Origin: Methanobacterium sp. UBA176
Lineage (GTDB): Archaea; Methanobacteriota; Methanobacteria; Methanobacteriales; Methanobacteriaceae
NCBI GenBank assembly: GCA_002505765.1
Contig: DAVZ01000005.1
Span: 5,112 to 69,111 of the forward strand
Length of the DNA: 64,000 bases
Direction of reading: 5' to 3'
The translations under genes were made by a program, and so were the position numbers. A model generated the notes under the pieces. That model was not told the DNA's origin, searched no databases, and saw only the letters and a list, made by a program, of their open reading frames with translations. Numbering within the stretch: the first letter of the stretch is position 1; each line of letters begins with the position of its first letter. Below are positions 33,219 through 43,049 of the stretch, in pieces.

Positions 33219-34868
33219 TTACCTCTTAATGTATCTAATTTCTCCGTCCTTATTAAAAACAATGCTCTTTTTCCATTCATCCTTTGTTTCAGGGAAGTCC
33301 TCCCTATAATGAGCCCCTCTACTCTCTTTACGTAAAATTGCAGATTTTACAACAAGCTCTGCCACTTCAAGCATCTTAACCACTTCAAGTGCATCAAGAA
33401 GGTCGTTGTTGTAACTTACAATATCCAGGACCTTCATATCCTTTGCCATTTCTTTAAGTTCTCCAATTCTATCCAATGCTGCCTTTAAACCTTCTTCATT
33501 TCTAATTATGGCTGCATTCTTCCACATTACTTCTTCAAGCTCTTTTTTTATCTCAAATGGATAAAAAGTACCGTCTTTAAAGAAACTCACAATACGTTTT
33601 TCTTCATTATCCACAAATGTATCGTTGGATTCTATTTCTCCTTCAAGGGCATTTTTAGCTGCTGACTCTCCCGCTCTCCTTCCAAAAACCTGGGTATCTG
33701 CAAGGGCATTGCCACCAAGCCTGTTTGCCCCGTGTACGCCGCCAGTTACTTCACCTGCAGCAAATAAATTTTTTATTGTGCTTTCACCATTTTCATTTAT
33801 CCTTATTCCACCCATAAAGTGGTGTGCTGTGGGTGCAACTTCCATTGGCTCTTTTCTAATGTCAACATCAACATCAAGGAACTGCAGAAGCATTGTTTCC
33901 AGTTTCTCTTCAATTACTCCATCAGGAAGGTGAGTTACATCAAGAAAAACCCCACCCCTTGAAGTTCCTCTTCCCTCCCTCATTTCATTGTATATGGCCC
34001 TGGCCACAACGTCTCTTGTTGCAAGCTCGCCCCTTGGGTCATAATTTTTCATGAATCTTTCGCCTTTAGCGTTGATGAGCTTTCCACCTTCTCCACGCAC
34101 CGCTTCAGTGACGAGAACTCCTTTCCGCGATTCCGGATGTATCATTCCTGTTGGATGAAATTGAACCTGTTCCATATCAATTATATCCGCTCCCACATCA
34201 TATGATATTGAAAATCCATCTCCAGTTTTCTGTAATGTGTTAGAAGTAACTGGATAGAGCCAGCCTGCACCTCCACTTGCAATAATCACCGATTTTGATT
34301 TAAATACCAGTAATTTAGAGTCTTTAAGCGATAAACCTGTTGCACCAATTACTCTTTGGCCATCCTCGCTCATTATGAGGGATGTAATCATTATCTCATC
34401 CATTGTTTTAATATCCCGACGTATGACCTCTTCTTTCAAGGCTGACATTATTTCATGGCCAGTTCTATCTCCCTGAAAGCATGTACGCCTGAATGTCTGT
34501 CCTCCAAAGGGGCGCTGGTTAATTTGTCCAGATTCTTGCCTGTCAAAAAGGGCGCCGAAGCTTTCCAGCTCAATGAGCCTTGGGGGAGATTCTTCAACCA
34601 GAATACTCACCAATTTAGTATCATTTAAATAAGCTCCTCCTTTAAGTGTATCTTCAAAATGTGTTTCAGGAGTGTCTGCACAATCTACAGCTGAAAAAGC
34701 AGCGTTATAACCTCCTTCTGCAAGTGTGGTACATCCTGATTTAAAAGATAATCCTTTTGAAACTATTATAATATCTAAATCATGTTTTGAAGCTTCTATG
34801 GCTGCTCTACATCCTGCTCCGCCAGAACCTATTATTAAAACATCACATTCATGAATTTCTCTTTCCAT
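33219..34868 (-). CDS. tfrA: CoM/CoB-dependent fumarate reductase (thiol:fumarate reductase) subunit A
   Basis: 549 aa flavoprotein of the SdhA/FrdA type. In Methanobacteriales TfrAB reduces fumarate to succinate with CoM-SH and CoB-SH, giving heterodisulfide, as part of the incomplete reductive citrate cycle. Visible are the FAD motif VLIIGSGGAGCRAAIEAS, the covalent-FAD-type region SGCTTLAEGGYNAA, active-site segments FHPTGMIHPES and EAVRGEGGKLIN, TAHHFMGGIRIN, and the C-terminal FAD motif AAGEVTGGVHGANRLGGNAL. The SdhA-like end has EDFPETKDEWKKSIVF. TfrB is not in the window. It starts at ATG 34868. Confidence 0.92.
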   Translation of the reverse strand: MEREIHECDVLIIGSGGAGCRAAIEASKHDLDIIIVSKGLSFKSGCTTLAEGGYNAAFSAVDCADTPETHFEDTLKGGAYLNDTKLVSILVEESPPRLIELESFGALFDRQESGQINQRPFGGQTFRRTCFQGDRTGHEIMSALKEEVIRRDIKTMDEIMITSLIMSEDGQRVIGATGLSLKDSKLLVFKSKSVIIASGGAGWLYPVTSNTLQKTGDGFSISYDVGADIIDMEQVQFHPTGMIHPESRKGVLVTEAVRGEGGKLINAKGERFMKNYDPRGELATRDVVARAIYNEMREGRGTSRGGVFLDVTHLPDGVIEEKLETMLLQFLDVDVDIRKEPMEVAPTAHHFMGGIRINENGESTIKNLFAAGEVTGGVHGANRLGGNALADTQVFGRRAGESAAKNALEGEIESNDTFVDNEEKRIVSFFKDGTFYPFEIKKELEEVMWKNAAIIRNEEGLKAALDRIGELKEMAKDMKVLDIVSYNNDLLDALEVVKMLEVAELVVKSAILRKESRGAHYREDFPETKDEWKKSIVFNKDGEIRYIKR

Positions 34869-35031
34869 GATGAGATTTAGATTTAAATGTTATTTAAATT
34901 TGATTTATCGGCACTATAAATATAAAAAGGATCAATGCAAAATTCTTAATATTAACCTAAAATTTAGAAGAATCAAACTTGCACTTATAGAAGATTTAAT
35001 AATATTTTAAACATGATGAAGGAGGCATTAT

Positions 35032-36627
35032 TTGGATAAAAATAAGATTATAAAGCTTGCAAAGAAAGATTTTGAAAAGGCGTGGATGATGACCTCCCAA
35101 ACAATAAATAAACCTCATCACGATGATGAATATCCACGAATACATCTTAAAACTGGTAAAACTCACATGCTCTATGATACTATCTCTAATTTGAGAAACG
35201 CCTACCTTAATCTAGGTTTTGAAGAAGCTGTAAACCCGGTGTTTATTGAAGAGGAACACATCTACAAGCAGTTTGGACCCGAGGCCCCGGCAGTCCTGGA
35301 CAGATGTTTTTTCCTATCCGGGCTTCCAAGACCAGACATAGGGATTGGAATGGATAAAATTGGAAAAATTGAAGCTCTTGGAGTCTCATTAAACGAAGAA
35401 AAAATAAACGGACTGAAGGAAGTTTTTAGAGGATATAAAAAGGGTGATGTAAGCGGAGATGACCTTGTCCACGATGTTTCAACCGCCATGGAAGTTGGAG
35501 ATGATATGGGTCTTCGTATTCTTCAAAAGATCTTTCCTGAAATCCATCAATTAAAACCCATTCCTTCAAAAACAACTTTGAGGTCTCATATGACCTCAGG
35601 ATGGTTTATTACACTTCAAAACACTTATAATAAGCAGCAACTTCCAACAAAACTCTTTTCTATCGATAGATGTTTTAGAAGGGAGCAGAAAGAAGATTCA
35701 AGTCACCTTATGACCTATCATTCTGCTTCCTGTGTCGTTGTGGATGAAGAAATTTCATTAGATCTTGGTAAAGCTATATCTGAAAGTCTTCTTGAATATT
35801 TTGGATTTGAAAAGTTCAAATTCACACCTGATGAGAAAAAATCAAAGTATTATACTTTGGGTACTCAAACAGAGGTTTATGGATACCATCCAAAATTAAA
35901 AGACTGGGTAGAGGTCGCTACTTTCGGTTTGTACTCGCCTATTGCGCTTTCAAAGTATGGAATTGAAAACGATGTACTAAATCTTGGAGTTGGAGCCGAA
36001 AGAATAGCAATGCTCCTTTACAATCAGGAAGATATAAGAGCAATGGTTTACCCTCAAATGTATGGAAAATGGAAGCTTTCAGATAGAGAAATTGCATCGA
36101 TGCTTAGAATTAATTATTATCCTGCCACTGATGAGGGTGGAGAATTAATGAACAATATAATAGCAACATTTAAAGAAAACAGCGATGCACCGTCTCCATG
36201 TGAATTTACAGCCTTTAAAGGTGAATTTTTAGGTAAAAATATAGAAGTCATGGCAGTGGAGCCAGAAAAAGGTACAAAACTTTTAGGACCTGCTGCCTGG
36301 AATGAAATTTACATCAATCAGGGAGACATAATTGGTGTTCCCTTAAAGAATATTGAAGATGAAAAAGCTATTGAAGCTATAAATAAAGGGATACCTGCTG
36401 AAATCAGTTATATGAAAGGAATTGCAGCATATACAGCCTATAAAATCGAAGAAATGGTTGTAAGCGGTAAGGATGAAGTCACTGTGAGGGTTCCCATATC
36501 AAGATCTATTTCTGACATAAATCTAAGACTTGATGATGTGGCATTAAACTACATTACAAGTAAAAATAAGGCAATTGATGTAAGAGGTCCTGTATTTTGT
36601 ACAATAACCTGTAAAATCACTGAATAA
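35032..36627 (+). CDS. sepS: O-phosphoseryl-tRNA(Cys) synthetase SepRS
   Basis: 531 aa class II tRNA synthetase found in methanogens. It charges tRNA-Cys with O-phosphoserine, which SepCysS then turns to cysteine. The start MDKNKIIKLAKKDFEKAW, the segment LRSHMTSGWFITLQNTY, motif 2 RCFRREQKEDSSHLMTYHS and motif 3 LGVGAERIAMLLYN are clear. The start is TTG 35032 with GGAGG at 35021-35025. It is followed closely by endonuclease V and RibK. Confidence 0.95.
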   Translation: MDKNKIIKLAKKDFEKAWMMTSQTINKPHHDDEYPRIHLKTGKTHMLYDTISNLRNAYLNLGFEEAVNPVFIEEEHIYKQFGPEAPAVLDRCFFLSGLPRPDIGIGMDKIGKIEALGVSLNEEKINGLKEVFRGYKKGDVSGDDLVHDVSTAMEVGDDMGLRILQKIFPEIHQLKPIPSKTTLRSHMTSGWFITLQNTYNKQQLPTKLFSIDRCFRREQKEDSSHLMTYHSASCVVVDEEISLDLGKAISESLLEYFGFEKFKFTPDEKKSKYYTLGTQTEVYGYHPKLKDWVEVATFGLYSPIALSKYGIENDVLNLGVGAERIAMLLYNQEDIRAMVYPQMYGKWKLSDREIASMLRINYYPATDEGGELMNNIIATFKENSDAPSPCEFTAFKGEFLGKNIEVMAVEPEKGTKLLGPAAWNEIYINQGDIIGVPLKNIEDEKAIEAINKGIPAEISYMKGIAAYTAYKIEEMVVSGKDEVTVRVPISRSISDINLRLDDVALNYITSKNKAIDVRGPVFCTITCKITE

Positions 36628-36635
36628 GTTCTATT

Positions 36636-37262
36636 ATGTGCTCCTGTAATTTAGCCCAGTACCTTGAAGATATCCAGAACAATCTTTCAAAGGAAATAAT
36701 AGAAGAAGATTGCTTTGGAGAAGTTAAAAATATTGCAGGAGTGGATATATCTTTTTCAAAGGATGATATTGCAGTCGCTGCTGCTGTAGTCATAGATTTT
36801 GATTCGCTGGAAGTTTTAGAAGAAAAAACAATAGAAGTTGAACTCCACTTTCCTTACATACCCGGATTTTTAGGTTTTAGAGAAGCTGACGCCATAATAT
36901 CAGCCTTAAAAATGATTGAAAATATGTTTGATGTTTTAATGGTAAATGGACATGGTATATTGCATCCAAGAGGATTTGGACTTGCATCCCATGTCGGACT
37001 CCTTGTGGATACTCCCACCATTGGTGTTGCAAAAAGATTGATTGGTGGAAATTACAGAATCTATGGTAATTCACTTAAAATTGTAAAATTTAAAGGTAAA
37101 ACTGTTGGTGTGTGTGATAAGCGCAAGTGCGTTAGTATTGGACATAAAATATCCCTTAATACTGCAATAAACATTGTAAAAAAGACATCTATATTTAAAA
37201 TACCAGAACCATTAAGATTATCCCATATTTTAGCTACAAAAACCATGAAATATCTCAAATAA
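36636..37262 (+). CDS. nfi: Endonuclease V
   Basis: 208 aa. Endonuclease V cuts DNA (and RNA) next to deaminated purines such as inosine. Catalytic carboxylates are visible in AGVDISF and PYIPGFLGFREADAI (motif YxPG-FRE), with GHGILHPRGFGLASHVGLL as the conserved substrate-recognition loop and the later TPTIGVAKRL. Only 8 bp separate it from sepS; ribK follows 16 bp later, so the three are likely co-transcribed. Confidence 0.93.
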   Translation: MCSCNLAQYLEDIQNNLSKEIIEEDCFGEVKNIAGVDISFSKDDIAVAAAVVIDFDSLEVLEEKTIEVELHFPYIPGFLGFREADAIISALKMIENMFDVLMVNGHGILHPRGFGLASHVGLLVDTPTIGVAKRLIGGNYRIYGNSLKIVKFKGKTVGVCDKRKCVSIGHKISLNTAINIVKKTSIFKIPEPLRLSHILATKTMKYLK

Positions 37263-37278
37263 TATCTATGTGATTTAA

Positions 37279-37659
37279 ATGGAAATTAAAGGAATTATTA
37301 CTTCAGGAAAAGGAGAAGGAGCTTATTTTATGTCCTTACCCATATATAAGGTCCAGTTCGAAGATAAACTTAATTTTAGTCCTTTTCCAGGCACTTTAAA
37401 CATTAAAATAGGTTCTGAGGAAATTGACCTTATTCATAAAATTCCGCAGGATAAATTGAAAATTATTGAAGGCAAGGAAAATTTTGGAGATGTACTGCTT
37501 ATAAAAGCTGTTTTAAACGGGAAAATAAATGGAGCAATTATTTTCCCCAAAAAAACCACTCATGGGGAAAATATTCTTGAATTTATAGCTGCCCAAAATA
37601 TCAAAGATGAATTAAGAGTTAAAGACGGAGATACTGTTAAAATCAGATTTGAATTTTAA
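37279..37659 (+). CDS. ribK: CTP-dependent riboflavin kinase RibK
   Basis: 126 aa. Archaeal riboflavin kinase phosphorylates riboflavin to FMN with CTP. The family hallmarks are the start GIITSGKGEGAYFMSLPIYK, then FSPFPGTLNIKI, and GAIIFPKKTTHGENILEFIA with the catalytic-domain end LRVKDGDTVKIRF. The riboflavin gene ribB lies 215 bp downstream. No riboswitch is apparent in the gap. Confidence 0.93.
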   Translation: MEIKGIITSGKGEGAYFMSLPIYKVQFEDKLNFSPFPGTLNIKIGSEEIDLIHKIPQDKLKIIEGKENFGDVLLIKAVLNGKINGAIIFPKKTTHGENILEFIAAQNIKDELRVKDGDTVKIRFEF

Positions 37660-37874
37660 ATTTTTAATTTTTATTTTCCATGCAAATAGTTAAGTATACT
37701 TAATGTAATAACCAATTTAGTCCAATTTATAAAATAATAAAAATGTCCATAGAGATGTGTATTCTACATTCACATTGTAATTAACCTGTATTTTAAGTAA
37801 ATAGTAGATATTTGATCAAATTTTTAATTATTGGGCGTTTAAAATTACAAATAATCGAAAGGAGTCACGATCAA

Positions 37875-38549
37875 ATGATAAACGATGCATTGAAGGCATT
37901 TAAAGATGGGGAAATCATTTTAGTGTTTGACAGCGATAACAGAGAGAGAGAAACCGATATGATTGTTGCTGCAGAACTTATAACTCCCAAGCACCTTGCA
38001 AGAATGAGAAAAGACGCTGGAGGATTGGTTTGCGCTGCAGTTTCCCATGATGAAGCTGAAAAGCTGGGATTACCATTTATGACTGAGGTAATGGAAGCTG
38101 CACAGGATAAATATCCATTGCTGGCTGAACTTTCACCAACTGACATACCCTATGATGAAAGATCTGCTTTTTCCCTAACCATAAATCATAGAGAGACATT
38201 TACAGGAATAACCGATAATGACCGGGCTTTAACAATAAAAGAGCTTGCCCTGCTCTGTAAAAACGGAGAATACCGTCACTTAGGAGAGCATTTTAGAGCT
38301 CCGGGACATGTAACACTCCTTAGAGGTTCAAAAGGGCTTTTAACTAAGCGCCAGGGCCACACAGAAATGAGCATTGCACTTGCTGAGATGGCGGGGTTAA
38401 CTCCAGTTGCAGTTTGCTGTGAAATGATGGATGATGTAACTGGAAATTCACTACCCACAACAGAAGTTGAAAAATACTCTGAAAAGGAAGGATTGCTCTT
38501 TTTAAGTGGAGAAGAAGTAATTAATGCCTACAAAGAATTTAAAAAATAA
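37875..38549 (+). CDS. ribB: 3,4-dihydroxy-2-butanone 4-phosphate synthase RibB
   Basis: About 224 aa. It makes 3,4-dihydroxy-2-butanone 4-phosphate from ribulose 5-phosphate for riboflavin synthesis. Visible are LVFDSDNRERETDMIVAAEL with the metal-binding acidic residues, LVCAAVSHDEAEKLGLP, the basic GTP-cyclohydrolase-independent segment FRAPGHVTLLRG, the His in KRQGHTEMSIALAEMAG, and PVAVCCEMMDD. ATG 37875 (MINDALKAFKDGE) is preferred over the longer frame starting at 37812, because family members begin here; GGAG at about 37860 is somewhat distant. Confidence 0.92.
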   Translation: MINDALKAFKDGEIILVFDSDNRERETDMIVAAELITPKHLARMRKDAGGLVCAAVSHDEAEKLGLPFMTEVMEAAQDKYPLLAELSPTDIPYDERSAFSLTINHRETFTGITDNDRALTIKELALLCKNGEYRHLGEHFRAPGHVTLLRGSKGLLTKRQGHTEMSIALAEMAGLTPVAVCCEMMDDVTGNSLPTTEVEKYSEKEGLLFLSGEEVINAYKEFKK

Positions 38550-38574
38550 ATTTTACCTGTAAATTTTTCTATTT

Positions 38575-40074
38575 TTAACTGAAACCTTTAAGAATATCTT
38601 TATAAGACATATAACCATTGAATTTCGGTATTTTAGCCATTTTAAATAATTTATCTACATTTAAATACTTCTCAACAGTGTTCATAGCATGCATGCAAAA
38701 TTCCTCCAGTCTAATTTCCACTTCAGGGGTATTACCCCTATCTGTCATTTTAATTTTAGGAAAACTACCAATTACAGCCACATTTGTTCTTCGGGTTATA
38801 AACGATGATGCTATTTTTGAAATTGACTCATTATATACTCTATTTAAGATTACACCCTCTGTTTGAACCCCAAGCTTCTTCATAACCTCTATATGTCCCA
38901 CAATATCAACCGCAGCAGTTTCAATTCCTCCTTTACTACATGATGAAACCAGTATAACAGGAATACCTGCTGATTTTGCTATTTCCACAGTTGAAAATGG
39001 TGTTTTTTCGTTTAAAGCCCCTGTAAAAGCGCTCATAACCCCTTCAATAAGGATCATGTCGTAATTTTGTCTTCTCAATTCCTGGAGTATCCTTTCTAAA
39101 TCCATCCATCCAAGCCCGCCAATCTTAATGGATGAGAATTTTTCCATATTTTCTTTATTGAGGTAAAGTGAAGGAACTATATCTCTAATATCCGGTCCTA
39201 CCTTTAATACACCCACTTTATAGCCCTTTTTTCTTAGAACTCCAACAATACCTGTTGTTAAAAAAGTTTTACCTGAATCTGAACCTGTACTTGCAACCAG
39301 CAATGTTTTAGGTAACCCCTGGACTTTTGATGTTGATTTATTTGATTTAACAAAAATATTTGTATCTATACCCACTTCGCTTTTAATTTTAGTTAAAAGT
39401 TCTTTGTTTTTAGCTTTAATATTTAAAACATCTTCCCTGGAAGCGTCTATAAATCTGAAAATGTTTTCTACAAGTGCAGTATTCTCATCAAGACATCCAT
39501 GAACCATTGTTCCTATAACGTTTCCCTCATCATTTTTAACGCCTGATAAAATCTTTCGAGGGTTATTCTGATAATCCGTCCTTCTAACCGAGCTTAAAAA
39601 AATAGGTTCTGCATTTCCCTCAATTAAACCATAAGTGTGGCAGTGAAATCCTGTTACCTTTCCCCCAACCATTCCCTGAGTTAAAAAAGAGTTTTGGAGA
39701 ATTTCTGCTTCGACCCTATCTGTTCCAATCATCGGTTTAAAGGATACATCCAGAATACCAAGTCCATCCCTTTCAATTGGACATGGAGATCGCCTCCCTA
39801 TGTCTATTTTATTGGAAAGAAGCTGAAACCCAGAGCACATACCCAGAATAAATTTTCCATCCTTTTCCATCATTCTGATTTCATTTTTTAATTCATTTCC
39901 AATGCTCTGTGACTCTATAATACTTCCACCAGGTATTATAAGGCCATCAAGGAATTTATGTGCCTTTTTACCATTTACCAATCCATTTTCTTTTAAAATG
40001 TGTGTTGGAAGATTACCGAAGTTTTCAAAAATGGGTAAAGAGCCCTTTACATAAAGAAGACCTATATTTTTCAT
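38575..40074 (-). CDS. CobQ/CobB-like protein with reversed order: amidotransferase first, P-loop second
   Basis: 499 aa. Residues 1-230 are a CobB/CobQ-type glutamine amidotransferase: GLIIPGGSIIESQS, the nucleophile in ILGMCSGFQLLSN, and the His in VIGTMVHGCLDEN. Residues 255-499 are a dethiobiotin-synthetase-like P-loop domain: TLLVASTGSDSGKTFLTTGI, VLKVGPDIRDIVP, LIEGVMSAFTG and ILVSSCSKGG. True cobyric-acid or cobyrinate amidases have these domains in the opposite order. It is likely an ATP-dependent amidase acting on a tetrapyrrole or other carboxylate; substrate unknown. Single gene. Confidence 0.8.
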   Translation of the reverse strand: MKNIGLLYVKGSLPIFENFGNLPTHILKENGLVNGKKAHKFLDGLIIPGGSIIESQSIGNELKNEIRMMEKDGKFILGMCSGFQLLSNKIDIGRRSPCPIERDGLGILDVSFKPMIGTDRVEAEILQNSFLTQGMVGGKVTGFHCHTYGLIEGNAEPIFLSSVRRTDYQNNPRKILSGVKNDEGNVIGTMVHGCLDENTALVENIFRFIDASREDVLNIKAKNKELLTKIKSEVGIDTNIFVKSNKSTSKVQGLPKTLLVASTGSDSGKTFLTTGIVGVLRKKGYKVGVLKVGPDIRDIVPSLYLNKENMEKFSSIKIGGLGWMDLERILQELRRQNYDMILIEGVMSAFTGALNEKTPFSTVEIAKSAGIPVILVSSCSKGGIETAAVDIVGHIEVMKKLGVQTEGVILNRVYNESISKIASSFITRRTNVAVIGSFPKIKMTDRGNTPEVEIRLEEFCMHAMNTVEKYLNVDKLFKMAKIPKFNGYMSYKDILKGFS

Positions 40075-40135
40075 CTTTTCTTTCTATGTATTGTTGCTTG
40101 ATAAACTTTCTCATATAATAGTAAAATTTAATAGT

Positions 40136-40146
40136 TTTATATATGC
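40136..40146 (+). promoter_or_regulatory. TATA box for the gene at 40188
   Basis: TTTTATATATG lies about 42 bp before the next start codon in the divergent gap, a good archaeal TATA match. Confidence 0.45.
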
Positions 40147-40187
40147 TGTATAATAATAATAATTATTATGATTAATGGAGGGTTTTA

Positions 40188-40778
40188 ATGAATAAGAAAA
40201 TTTTAGCTCTGTTAATTGTGGCCGTGCTAATAATTGGTGGATATGCAGCTTTTTATGTTTTTCAATCCCTGTATGCGATACCTGAAGATGTAAAAGTCTT
40301 TAAAGATGAATTAAAATCTATAGAAAACGCTCCCATTCCTGAAAAGGATATAAAAGAACTGGAAACTCTTGCAAATCAAATTGAAAATGGACCTTCCTTA
40401 AAAATTATCCCTAAAAGTGAAAGGACAAAAATGGCCAATGATATGCGAAATGATCCATTTTTCACTTCTATAAATTCCACTGTTGATGAAATTAAGCAAA
40501 ATGTTACCAATAATTTAGAAATAGCATCAAGATATGATTTACTTTTAAAAGGAGACGTTGCTAATAATATTAGAGGAATATATAGTCAAAAATTAATATC
40601 TTTAGCAGAAGATATGCAAAAAATAATAGAAAAAATCCCAAATAACTTTGAAAATGGTGATAACACCGCCCTCGCAAATGATCTTAGAGAATTAGCCAGA
40701 TTAGGTAGGGAAATGAACACGTTGGCTGCACAGAATAAGGGAAAATTAAATGATATTATAAAAAGTTTAGAGGGATAA
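40188..40778 (+). CDS. Membrane-anchored helical protein, unknown function
   Basis: 196 aa. An N-terminal helix (KKILALLIVAVLIIGGYAAF) is either a signal anchor or uncleaved signal, followed by an extracytoplasmic, all-helical domain with heptad-like patterns (ELETLANQIENG, ISLAEDMQKIIEKIP, LRELARLGREMNTLAAQ). GGAGGG precedes the ATG. No family recognised; convergent with gatA. Confidence 0.65.
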   Translation: MNKKILALLIVAVLIIGGYAAFYVFQSLYAIPEDVKVFKDELKSIENAPIPEKDIKELETLANQIENGPSLKIIPKSERTKMANDMRNDPFFTSINSTVDEIKQNVTNNLEIASRYDLLLKGDVANNIRGIYSQKLISLAEDMQKIIEKIPNNFENGDNTALANDLRELARLGREMNTLAAQNKGKLNDIIKSLEG

Positions 40779-40809
40779 TCCTCCAATTATTAATTTTAAA
40801 AAATAAAAA

Positions 40810-42183
40810 CTACTGGATCTCTTCAAGTCCAGCCATCATCCCCATGATCTTTGCATCATCCAGCGGTTTACCCTGAATTTGGAGACCTACAGGTATTCCA
40901 TTTACTTCTCCTGCCTTCATGCTTCCTGCTGGGATTCCTGCAAGATTAGCTATAACTGTTAAAACATCGTAAGCATACATATCCATGGTGTTCAATGATT
41001 CACCAAGTTTATGCGGAAGTTTGGGAACAGTTGGGCTAATAAGGGCATCTACACCATCTAAAAGACCGGTTATTTCTCTTCTAATTAATGATCTTGCCTG
41101 TAATGCCTTTTTATAGTACTTTCCACTGTATTCTTTTTGGCTGATGTATGATCCTATGTGAATTCTCCTTAAAACCTCCTCTCCACATACCTCTTCTATC
41201 CTGTAACCATATTTCCGGCCATCGTATTTTCTTGTGGCTGAGAAGAATTCAACATAGTTTATGAGATAATATGTAGGGATGCATAAATCAAGATGTTTAA
41301 AGTTTAATTCAACTACTTCAGCACCCATGTCTGTCATTTTATCGATGCTTTCTTCAATTATATTGACTATCCTGTTATCAGATACATCAAAGAATTCTTT
41401 TACTACACCCAGCTTCATTCCTTTCATAACATCTTGTGAATTTTGGGTTATTTCATGGAAGTTTGGAATTTCTTTTATAGTCGTACACTCCATTGGATCA
41501 TAACCTGCAATGGAATCAAGCATCAAAGCTATTCCACCAGCGTCCCTGGCAAATGGACCAATTTGCTCAAGACTCATTGCAAGGTCGAGCAGTCCCTGTC
41601 TTGAAACCACCCCATAAGTGGATTTAAATCCCATAACTCCACAGTGAGAAGCCGGATTTCTGATAGATCCTCCCGTATCTGATCCAAGGGAAAGATCACA
41701 CATTTCTGCAGCAATTACCGCAGCGCTTCCCCCGCTTGAACCGCCGGGTATTCTTCCAGGAGCTGCAGGATTATCAGCAGGTCCAAAATAAGATGTTTCA
41801 GTGGAACTACCCGCTGCAAACTCATCCATATTAGTTGTTCCAAGAATAATGCCGTCTTCCGCTTCTATTCTTTTAATAACAGTTGCATTATAGCTTCCCA
41901 CATAATTTTCAAGTGTTTTTGAAGCTGCAGAAATAATAAAATCCTCAATGTTAATGTTGCTTTTAATTCCAATCGTTAATCCAGCGAGTTTTCCTACTTT
42001 TTCCCCTTTTTTAATTCTGGCATCAACCTTTTCTGCCTTTTGAGCTGCTTCATCTTCTTTAATTTCTAAAAATGCATTTATTTTTGGGTTTTTCTTCTTT
42101 ATAGTCTTTAAATATGATTCTAAATTATCCGATGCTGTTATATCATGATTTTTAATTGATCTTGATTTATCTAAAAGATTCAT
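40810..42183 (-). CDS. gatA: Aspartyl/glutamyl-tRNA amidotransferase subunit A
   Basis: About 457 aa amidase-signature protein. GatCAB makes Asn-tRNA(Asn) (and possibly Gln-tRNA) by transamidation of mischarged tRNA. The Ser-cisSer-Lys triad region is present: GLTIGIKSNINIED holds the Lys, and IPGGSSGGSAAVIA plus DTGGSIRNPASHCGV hold the Ser residues. ATG 42183 (MNLLDKSRSIKNHD) is chosen because AGGTG precedes it; the frame extends to 42201 without a ribosome-binding site. GatB and GatC are not in the window. Confidence 0.93.
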   Translation of the reverse strand: MNLLDKSRSIKNHDITASDNLESYLKTIKKKNPKINAFLEIKEDEAAQKAEKVDARIKKGEKVGKLAGLTIGIKSNINIEDFIISAASKTLENYVGSYNATVIKRIEAEDGIILGTTNMDEFAAGSSTETSYFGPADNPAAPGRIPGGSSGGSAAVIAAEMCDLSLGSDTGGSIRNPASHCGVMGFKSTYGVVSRQGLLDLAMSLEQIGPFARDAGGIALMLDSIAGYDPMECTTIKEIPNFHEITQNSQDVMKGMKLGVVKEFFDVSDNRIVNIIEESIDKMTDMGAEVVELNFKHLDLCIPTYYLINYVEFFSATRKYDGRKYGYRIEEVCGEEVLRRIHIGSYISQKEYSGKYYKKALQARSLIRREITGLLDGVDALISPTVPKLPHKLGESLNTMDMYAYDVLTVIANLAGIPAGSMKAGEVNGIPVGLQIQGKPLDDAKIMGMMAGLEEIQ

Positions 42184-42344
42184 GGAAACACCTGAAAGCA
42201 AAATTCAGTTTTTAAATAATATACAATTTCTATTTTAAAAGTCATATAAAAATATCATCGCCCAACTATAAAAACTTAGATTAAATGGTATGGATTAATT
42301 AATATAAATATCATGAATAATATATCTTTGACGAGGGGACTCCA

Positions 42345-43049
42345 ATGAGACAAATTAAAAACTTTTTACCAAGAATTCTTCTTTTAATCCTCTTTTTAGT
42401 CCCCATAATCTATTTTAAAGACTTCTATTATCATTTCTATGTTTATCTTTCAGGCAACATTATAACCGGAGTTATAATGCAGCAGTGGCACATCGTCATA
42501 CTGTTTATCCTGCTTTTTACGGCATTTTTAATCCCTCTTTCTTACAGAAGAAAGGCAAACTGGGTAGAATATGGCCTGGTCACTGCATTTTTGGTTTCAC
42601 TCTTTATAGAAATGTATGGAATCCCATTAACAATTCTGCTTGCATCTAAATACTTCTTCACTTCAGGAACACAACTTCCCCCCAACATCGCTAATTTCTA
42701 TTTTTTAGGAGTTGGATTCGGGATGGACATTGCCATGACCTATGGCGCGATATTAATGATTATTGGACTTTCAATAATTATCATAGGGTGGATTAAGCTT
42801 TACAGAAACACTAAAAAAGATGGTCTGGTTACAGATGGAATATATGCATATTCCAGGCATCCCCAGTACCTTGGATTCATTTTATTTATACTGGGATGGC
42901 TCTTTGGATGGCCCACCATTATCACCGTGTTTTTAGCACCAATATTGATTTATAAATATGTTCGTGTTTGTAAAACTGAAGAGAAAGAAATTACGAACGA
43001 ATTTGCTGAATACAAAGAGTATAAAAAGAAAGTTCCTCTTTTTATTTAA
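42345..43049 (+). CDS. Isoprenylcysteine carboxyl methyltransferase/PEMT-like membrane protein
   Basis: 234 aa with five to six membrane helices. The C-terminal SAM-binding part is typical: LVTDGIYAYSRHPQYLGFIL (GxYxxxRHPxY) and then CKTEEKEITNEFAEYKEYKK with the EE motif. Family members methylate lipids or prenyl-cysteine; the exact substrate here is unknown. GAGGGGA precedes the ATG. Single gene. Confidence 0.82.
   Translation: MRQIKNFLPRILLLILFLVPIIYFKDFYYHFYVYLSGNIITGVIMQQWHIVILFILLFTAFLIPLSYRRKANWVEYGLVTAFLVSLFIEMYGIPLTILLASKYFFTSGTQLPPNIANFYFLGVGFGMDIAMTYGAILMIIGLSIIIIGWIKLYRNTKKDGLVTDGIYAYSRHPQYLGFILFILGWLFGWPTIITVFLAPILIYKYVRVCKTEEKEITNEFAEYKEYKKKVPLFI

Noticed and set aside
37660..37874. 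Possible FMN riboswitch before ribB
   Set aside because: The 215-bp gap has no RFN-type conserved core and such riboswitches are not expected in archaea; it is plain AT-rich sequence.
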